Shown here: positions 1 through 3,667 of the stretch, in pieces
Layout of the letters: every line of letters begins with the position of its first letter
Position numbering within the stretch: position 1 is the first letter of the stretch
DNA from: Spirochaetota bacterium
GTDB lineage: Bacteria; Spirochaetota; UBA4802; UB4802
DNA length: 6,042 bases
Reading direction: 5' to 3'
NCBI GenBank assembly: GCA_029548025.1
Contig: JAKPOE010000009.1
Location: 1-6,042 of the forward strand
Program-made: the position numbers and the translations under genes
The notes under the pieces: generated by a model
Told to the model about the DNA's origin: nothing
What the model saw: only the letters and a program-made list of their open reading frames with translations
Database searches by the model: none

Positions 1-1
1 T

Positions 2-163
2 ACCTATTCAACTATCTATGATGCAGAATTTACCCATCACCGAACCACCAAACGCGGCGATAATTACTATACCATGGTTGACTTAAACTTCTGGTATGAT
101 AATGAGTTTGGTTACGTATCTTCACTTTCACGCTTATATGATCTTGTTACCGGACGGCGGTAA
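2..163 (+). CDS. gap: Glyceraldehyde-3-phosphate dehydrogenase, C-terminal end (partial)
   Basis: This is the last 53 codons of a gene that begins before the window, ending in TAA at 161-163. The tail contains FWYDNEFGY, which matches the C-terminal WYDNE-GY signature of phosphorylating GAPDH, followed by a short helix (SSLSRLYDLV) as expected for the end of the catalytic domain. The upstream STIYDA also fits the strand and Asp-Ala that precede this motif in the family. The enzyme converts glyceraldehyde 3-phosphate, NAD(P) and phosphate to 1,3-bisphosphoglycerate in cytoplasmic glycolysis or gluconeogenesis. The stretch between STIYDA and WYDNE (about 29 residues, with HHRTTKRGDNYY) is longer than in common GapA proteins, so it may belong to a less typical GAPDH subgroup. 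The active-site Cys and the NAD-binding domain lie outside the window, so cofactor preference cannot be judged. Confidence 0.85.
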   Translation, partial: TYSTIYDAEFTHHRTTKRGDNYYTMVDLNFWYDNEFGYVSSLSRLYDLVTGRR

Positions 164-192
164 TGCGTACTTTGTTTTGAACAATAGCTATA

Positions 193-235
193 GTTTCAGG
201 GGCAATCCTTATATGTCAGGGATTGTCTCTGAAAC
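193..235 (+). terminator. Stable hairpin in the 3' region of gap
   Basis: Arms 193-208 and 220-235 pair over 16 bp with an 11-nt loop. Two of the pairs are G-U when read as + strand RNA (they would be A-C mismatches on the other strand), so the structure is conserved for the + strand transcript. It lies 30 nt after the gap stop and before the next promoter. It is not followed by a T run, so it may be a non-classical terminator, a factor-assisted end, or a 3' stem that protects the mRNA. Confidence 0.55.
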
Positions 236-264
236 AATACCAATACCTGTCAAAAAATAAACTG

Positions 265-293
265 TTGACAATGATAGTTTATTTTAGTATAGT
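265..293 (+). promoter_or_regulatory. Sigma70-type promoter for the heptad-repeat membrane protein gene
   Basis: A perfect -35 TTGACA (265-270) is separated by exactly 17 bp from TATAGT (288-293). Transcription would start near 300, giving a leader of about 18 nt that contains the ribosome-binding site GGGGAG (305-310), 7 nt before the GTG start at 318. This is the most consensus-like promoter in the window and implies strong constitutive expression. Confidence 0.75.
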
Positions 294-317
294 TATATAA
301 AAAAGGGGAGATAATTT

Positions 318-731
318 GTGAAGAGGGTAGGGTTTGGATTTTTGATAGTTTTGATTTTTTATAATGCTACTACAGCTTTTAGCAAAGAGGTCCCTTTTAC
401 CCTTGAGGATAGGGACAGGATTATCCGTCTGGAAGCAAAATTAGATGAAATAGATAAACGCTTTGAACAAATAGATAAACGCTTTGAACAAATAGATAAA
501 CGATTTGAACAGGTTATCTCTTTTTTATGGATATTGACAACTATCTTTATTGCAATAACCTCCGCAACCATAGGATTTGCATTCTGGGATAGAAAAACGT
601 CGTTAAAGCCTATTGAAGAAAAAGTTACTATTAACGAAAAAAAACTTGAACATGCATTGGCAGCGTTGCGTAAATTGGCAAGTGTTGATAAAAAAGTGCA
701 TGCCATCTTGAAAGAGTTTAATTTATTATAA
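318..731 (+). CDS. Small exported or membrane protein with heptad-repeat coiled coil and one TM helix
   Basis: A 137-residue protein with a GTG start, chosen because GGGGAG sits 7 nt upstream and a strong promoter lies just before it. Residues 1-22 form a signal peptide or first membrane segment. EVPFTLEDRDRIIRLE (about 24-39) leads into a coiled coil (about 31-66) containing an exact seven-residue repeat, IDKRFEQ, three times (45-65). Residues 67-90 are a hydrophobic helix ending in FAFWDRKT. A second charged, probably helical tail (about 98-135) ends the protein. From memory, proteins with an EVPFTLEDRDR start, variable KRFEQ repeats, a membrane helix and a WDR-T tail occur in several bacterial phyla with no known role. 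I cannot verify that here. The layout suggests a periplasmic oligomerising stalk tied to the inner membrane. No neighbour gives a function, and it appears to be transcribed alone. Confidence 0.85.
   Translation: MKRVGFGFLIVLIFYNATTAFSKEVPFTLEDRDRIIRLEAKLDEIDKRFEQIDKRFEQIDKRFEQVISFLWILTTIFIAITSATIGFAFWDRKTSLKPIEEKVTINEKKLEHALAALRKLASVDKKVHAILKEFNLL
450..512 (+). repeat. In-frame 21-bp tandem repeat, three copies
   Basis: Three consecutive 21-bp units occupy 450-470, 471-491 and 492-512. The first two are identical; the third differs only at 502 (C to A, in cgctttg versus cgatttg) and at the last base. Each unit encodes one heptad of the coiled coil (IDKRFEQ), so gain or loss of a unit would keep the frame and change stalk length by about one nanometre. 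Near-identity at synonymous positions points to recent duplication by slippage rather than selection on protein alone. Confidence 0.95.
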
Positions 732-1036
732 AATTGATTGATACATTTTTTAAATTTAAATCTCATCTATTTTACAAGATTTTTTACTATTATCCTGCCA
801 TTTTTTAGTTCCATTGAATCGATGTGGGTACTCCGTCAATGATAGGTTGATGTGTGCTATTGTCGTGGTATGTTTTTTATTTGAAGATACCATTGCATTT
901 TGTATTGCGCCACTCAATAGTGCAATGTATCGTCAGTGCAATGAACAGTGCTTTTATCTTTCCTCTTCATAAAAACATAATCGTATATTCGGCAAAAAAA
1001 CTGTTACTGCATAGTTTGCTTTTTTTATAAAAAAGG
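732..1036. other. Gene-free spacer with inverted and direct TGCAATG copies
   Basis: No coding frame with a credible start or family match was seen here on either strand. The notable structure is a nested inverted repeat: CATTGCA (891-897) pairs with TGCAATG (921-927), and inside it TATTG (903-907) pairs with CAATA (915-919). AGTGCAATG occurs at 919-927 and again at 935-943, 16 bp apart, and AGTGC recurs at 947-951. A weaker TGGTAT/ATACCA pair lies at 866-892. These could be an operator, a small RNA or relics of a repeat; the sequence does not decide. Confidence 0.4.
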
Positions 1037-1064
1037 TTGCATTTTGAAAAACTATCGGTACAAT
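1037..1064 (+). promoter_or_regulatory. Probable promoter for the Cys-rich mini-protein gene
   Basis: TTGCAT (1037-1042) and TACAAT (1059-1064) are separated by 16 bp. Transcription would start near 1071, giving a leader of about 40 nt that ends in the strong AGGAGGAG ribosome-binding site at 1100-1107. Confidence 0.5.
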
Positions 1065-1109
1065 AAGGATTGTTTTTTTGAATGAAACTATATACTATCA
1101 GGAGGAGCC

Positions 1110-1334
1110 ATGAAAAAGTTTGTCATAGTATTTGCGTTAGTATTTTTTGTCTGTGCAATTGCGCAGCATAGTATCAGCATCTCGTTAAATCCAAAGAGAG
1201 TTGCATGCGAGCAGTCATGCACTGAAGGAAAAAAGAAATGTTTTGCAGATGCAAAAGATAGCGAAGTTAAAAAAACAGCATGTAAGGTTGCCTTTGACGA
1301 GTGTATGCAGAAATGCGCTAAAGATTTTCAATAA
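1110..1334 (+). CDS. Secreted 74-residue Cys-rich mini-protein, probable disulfide-stapled helical hairpin
   Basis: The ATG start follows a strong ribosome-binding site (AGGAGGAG, 1100-1107) and a plausible promoter. Residues 1-18 form a classical signal peptide (MKK, a hydrophobic core, then AIA), with likely signal peptidase I cleavage before Gln19. The mature part of about 56 residues is charged and Lys-rich and carries six cysteines, at 33, 37, 44, 58, 65 and 69. The spacing C-x3-C-x6-C-x13-C-x6-C-x3-C is the same read from either end. This suggests two antiparallel helices facing each other, stapled by three nested disulfides (33-69, 37-65, 44-58), with a turn near residues 49-53. That fold is an inference by analogy with twin-Cys helical hairpins. 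A seventh Cys (15) is inside the signal peptide. I do not recognise the family. Possible roles include a periplasmic metal or redox protein, an inhibitor or an antimicrobial peptide; none is shown. Confidence 0.8.
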   Translation: MKKFVIVFALVFFVCAIAQHSISISLNPKRVACEQSCTEGKKKCFADAKDSEVKKTACKVAFDECMQKCAKDFQ

Positions 1335-1783
1335 AATAACTGGTTTATTTTTTATTGAAGTAAATATTCCAAACAGGATTGAAATATTTGGCGATAGTTA
1401 TCCTGAAAGTTGATTCAGTATCTAACGTTGTATTCTGGATTCCGGGTCAGGCCCGGAATAACGGTGTTGAAAAAGAGATCCCAGGTTAAGCCGGGGATGA
1501 CAATGAGGTGGTATGTCATTGCGAAAGGAGTGAAGCATCTCTTATATAATCGAATAGATTCATTGGGACTGTTTCACTCAGAATGACAAAAAGTGCAGTG
1601 CCTCTTATAATGACAATGGTGAATAACACTATTCTCAGAGGAGTTACCCATGGCCGGTGTGCGGCTACCCATAGGGGATGAACATTATACATCCCTCACC
1701 ATCAGGAAATAATATTCCCCCTCGTCTTGCGAAGGAGAATGACCGCGGTGAGGTTAATAATTATAGTTCTGGAGGAAAAGTTA
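1335..1783. repeat. Gene-free spacer holding composite palindromic repeat, copy A
   Basis: No gene is seen here. The spacer holds a row of short palindromes: 1400-1421 (ATCCTGAA / TTCAGTAT, one mismatch); 1439-1459 (ATTCCGGG / CCCGGAAT, perfect, 5-nt loop); 1478-1498 (ATCCC-GG / CC-GGGAT type, one mismatch); and 1514-1588, with outer arms TGTCATT / AATGACA. Then come AATGACAATGGTG (1610-1622) and GGCTACCCATAGGGG (1663-1677). The same order of pieces recurs downstream of the hydrolase (about 3100-3341). Hairpins with a CCGGAATGAC edge are common interspersed repeats in many unrelated bacteria. Further inverted pairs lie nearer the hydrolase start: GGGATG / CATCCC (1675-1695), and CCTCACC (1694-1700) with GGTGAGG (1747-1753). 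I found no convincing promoter for the hydrolase in this spacer. Confidence 0.8.
1771..1775 (+). promoter_or_regulatory. Ribosome-binding site fixing the hydrolase start
   Basis: GGAGG lies 8 nt before ATG 1784. The open frame extends further upstream, but earlier ATG codons lack such a site, and only the 1784 start begins with a clean signal-anchor sequence. Confidence 0.85.
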
Positions 1784-2995
1784 ATGAAGCGAAAAATTGT
1801 AATCACTGTATCGTTAGTTATTTCGTTGCTGGTAATTGTCTATGCTCAAAATACCAATAGGCTAAAGGAATCTGGTTTTAACAATGCTTTTACACTACCA
1901 CCTGAAACACCATATGAACAGTACGTTGAGTTGATGACCAAGGTTATAGCTGCTGCTCGTCTTGAAACTGACAATAAAGAAGCAATTGTGGCTATGAATA
2001 GTCCGTTTGTATATAAACCGGCAGAAAAGCCAGTAAATAATATCTATTCAAAGGGAATATTGTTAATTCATGGTTTATCGGATTCCCCCTATTTTTTACA
2101 GGCTATAGGTAAGTATTTTGCAAGCAAAGGTTTTTTGGTTTATGGACTACTTTTACCCGGGCATGGGACTGTTCCGGGTGATTTATTAAAGGTAACCTAT
2201 GATGAGTGGATAAAAGCTACCCATTATGGCATGCTTCAGTTAAAGAAAAATGCACAAGAGGTTTATATGGGTGGATTTTCTACCGGGGCAACGTTGTCGG
2301 TTAACTATGTGTTGTCTAACACAAATCATGATGTTAAAGGCTTATTTTTATTTGCCCCCGCTTTTGCTATCAATTCAAGCGTAGCATGGTTAGCACCTAT
2401 TGTAAGCACATTTAAAGATTGGACTGACATCGATGATGATGTTGACTATACCAAGTATCAGTCGTTGACTTTAAATGGAGCAGCACAAACATACAAGCTC
2501 ATAAAAAAGGTTGATAGCTATTTTGAGGAAGGTAAAACAATTTCGGTGCCGGTATTTGTTGTTCAGAGTATTGATGATGAAACGGTAAAAGCAGAGCGCA
2601 CCTTATATGTTATGAAGAATTATGTTACTGGCAAAAAAATGTTTGTTTTATATACTACACAGCCTGAGAAAGATTATGATGGTGAAGGCAATTTTGTTGT
2701 AACGGTTAACAGCTTTTTACCAAAAGAGAAAATTTTAAATTTTCCGCATATATGTGTTACCATACCGCCTGATGACCCCCATTATGGCAGAAATGGTGAT
2801 TATAGAAATTGCTTGTATTACAAACAGGGCAGCCCTGAAAGGAATAAATGTTTAACCGATCCCAATATCTGGAAAGGAGAAACCACAGCAGAGAATATTG
2901 AAAAGTATAAGGTCATTGCACGGTTAACGTATAATCCCTATTTTGATGAAATGTGCCAGAAGATTGTTGAGTTTTTAAATATAATTAAAAAATAA
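1784..2995 (+). CDS. Membrane-anchored or exported serine alpha/beta hydrolase (esterase/lipase-like)
   Basis: A 403-residue protein starting at ATG 1784, 8 nt after GGAGG. Residues 1-21 (MKRK, a long hydrophobic stretch, then VYAQ) are a signal peptide or N-terminal anchor, so the enzyme should act outside the cytoplasm. The hydrolase core begins near residue 90. GILLIHGLSDSP (91-102) is the strand and oxyanion-hole HG motif. LLLPGHG (122-128) is typical of monoacylglycerol lipase and carboxylesterase relatives. GFSTG (164-168) is the nucleophile elbow with Ser166. DETV (265-268) supplies the probable acid Asp265, and FPHICVT (320-326) the probable His322. All three triad members are present in the right order, so an active enzyme is likely; the substrate is unknown, perhaps a lipid or acyl ester. 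Odd features are an extra N-terminal segment (22-88) and about 80 residues after the catalytic His containing Cys343 and Cys356. The gene is bracketed by direct copies of a composite repeat. Confidence 0.9.
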   Translation: MKRKIVITVSLVISLLVIVYAQNTNRLKESGFNNAFTLPPETPYEQYVELMTKVIAAARLETDNKEAIVAMNSPFVYKPAEKPVNNIYSKGILLIHGLSDSPYFLQAIGKYFASKGFLVYGLLLPGHGTVPGDLLKVTYDEWIKATHYGMLQLKKNAQEVYMGGFSTGATLSVNYVLSNTNHDVKGLFLFAPAFAINSSVAWLAPIVSTFKDWTDIDDDVDYTKYQSLTLNGAAQTYKLIKKVDSYFEEGKTISVPVFVVQSIDDETVKAERTLYVMKNYVTGKKMFVLYTTQPEKDYDGEGNFVVTVNSFLPKEKILNFPHICVTIPPDDPHYGRNGDYRNCLYYKQGSPERNKCLTDPNIWKGETTAENIEKYKVIARLTYNPYFDEMCQKIVEFLNIIKK

Positions 2996-3310
2996 TGCTA
3001 TTGAGCTTCTAAGGTAAGTTGTAGTATACATATGCGAAAGTATAAAATTATGCGGATATAGTTTTTTATGATTAGATAGCAATGCTTCTAATAGATTTTG
3101 ATTCCGGGAGAGGTCCTGAATGACGGTATTAAAGTCATCCTGAACGTGATTCAGGATCTCAGTTGATTGCTGAGATTCCGGTTCAAGTCCGGAATGACAG
3201 TGAGTTGGTATATTTTCCTGAGCAATAGTGAAAGATTATGTTGTTTGGAACAGGAATTTTTCAGTTGCTTTGTTTCTGTAAAATGACAATGGTGCATAAT
3301 TCTATCTCCA
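2996..3310. repeat. Gene-free spacer holding composite palindromic repeat, copy B
   Basis: No gene is seen here. Three palindromes follow each other: 3100-3120 (ATTCCGGG / TCCTGAAT, imperfect), 3137-3157 (ATCCTGAA / TTCAGGAT, perfect, 5-nt loop) and 3175-3195 (ATTCCGG / CCGGAAT, perfect, 7-nt loop). They are followed by GACAGTGAGTTGGTAT (3196-3211), which matches GACAATGAGGTGGTAT of copy A (1499-1514). AATGACAATGGTG (3282-3294) and GGCTACCCATAGAGG (3324-3338) then repeat pieces of copy A in the same order and orientation. No separate terminator is seen after the hydrolase; the hairpins could serve as one. Confidence 0.8.
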
Positions 3311-3334
3311 ATGCTTCAGTATGAGGCTACCCAT

Positions 3335-3557
3335 AGAGGTTCACCACTTACTTTTTTAAGCACGCCACAAAGCCCCGAAGATGTTGCGAAAGCAGTTGTA
3401 AAAGCTATTACAACAAAAAAGCCTGAAATAGTGGTTCCTGCTTCGCCAGGGTTTATAACGCGACTTATTATGGTGTTCCCATTTTATTGCTGTTCCCATT
3501 ATGAAAAACATTTTTAGTGGTACCCACATAAATAGTCCAATTATACTTAATTTCTAA
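3335..3557 (+). pseudogene. Remnant of a short-chain dehydrogenase/reductase, C-terminal part only
   Basis: The frame from about 3335 to 3517 reads GSPLTFLSTPQSPEDVAKAV, followed by KAITTKKPEIVVPA and RLIMVFPF. The pattern (S)PEDVAKAVVKAI, then basic residues, then a short hydrophobic strand (EIVVP) and a terminal helix is the usual C-terminal end of classical SDR oxidoreductases. The Rossmann TGxxxGxG motif and the catalytic YxxxK are absent, and the upstream sequence is repeat copy B. The nearest candidate start, ATG 3311, has no ribosome-binding site. After FPF the frame gives FYCCSHYEKHF and stops. Dropping one T from the TTTT run at 3482-3485 instead gives PFIAVPIMKNIFSG and continues to TAA at 3555-3557, a more natural ending. 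I infer a gene cut at its 5' side by the repeat and broken by a one-base insertion. It is unlikely to be functional. Confidence 0.6.
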
Positions 3558-3564
3558 AAATATA

Positions 3565-3573
3565 TGCTATAAT
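3565..3573 (+). promoter_or_regulatory. Extended -10 promoter for the chemoreceptor gene
   Basis: TGCTATAAT at 3565-3573 is a perfect extended -10 (TG-n-TATAAT). The region 17 bp upstream (3545-3550, ACTTAA) is a poor -35, as is usual with extended -10 promoters. Transcription would begin near 3580, about 30 nt before TTG 3610, which fits that codon being the first translated one. Confidence 0.6.
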
Positions 3574-3597
3574 TACTCTATATAGTTTTAACGGTAT

Positions 3598-3663
3598 GGA
3601 GGGTGCTCATTGACTAATACGGTTAATGGCAATAAATCTTTTTTTATTTCAAAGCAATTATAA
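3598..3663 (+). other. Strong ribosome-binding site with TTG-started 17-codon frame: leader peptide or broken receptor start
   Basis: GGAGGG (3598-3603) lies 6 nt before TTG 3610, an excellent initiation site. The frame from it encodes 17 residues (TTG read as Met, then [16 protein letters not shown]) and stops at TAA 3661-3663, 4 nt before the receptor ATG at 3668. It contains a run of seven T (3639-3645). With one T fewer, this frame would run without a stop into the chemoreceptor. It is either a coupled leader peptide, a slippery phase-variable start, or a sequencing error in a homopolymer. Confidence 0.55.
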
Positions 3664-3667
3664 CATC

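Noticed and set aside
450..512. Direct repeats as a CRISPR array
   Set aside because: The units are contiguous without spacers and encode protein heptads.
359..766. 135-codon open frame on the minus strand
   Set aside because: It lies opposite the heptad-repeat protein gene. Its repeats (SICSKRL) are just the antisense of the 21-bp repeat, and the + strand gene has a promoter, ribosome-binding site and signal peptide.
1148..1154. Lipoprotein signal at Cys15 of the mini-protein
   Set aside because: The residue before the Cys is Val and the hydrophobic core would be too short. AIA followed by Gln19 is a better signal peptidase I site.
1329..1357. AT-rich CAATAAAA / TTTTATTG pairing around the mini-protein stop codon as a terminator
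   Set aside because: The stem is all A-T apart from one pair, overlaps the stop codon and is too weak to call, though a T run lies in its right arm.
1201..1413. 70-codon + strand frame overlapping the Cys mini-protein
   Set aside because: It has no ribosome-binding site, its residues look random, and it runs into repeat sequence; the 1110-1334 frame is clearly the real one.
1727..1783. Upstream extension of the hydrolase by 19 codons
   Set aside because: The extension has no ribosome-binding site and would put charged residues before the signal anchor. ATG 1784 has GGAGG at 8 nt and gives a clean N-terminus.
1678..1860. 60-codon + strand frame across the hydrolase start
   Set aside because: It overlaps repeat sequence and the hydrolase signal peptide in another frame, with no ribosome-binding site or family pattern.
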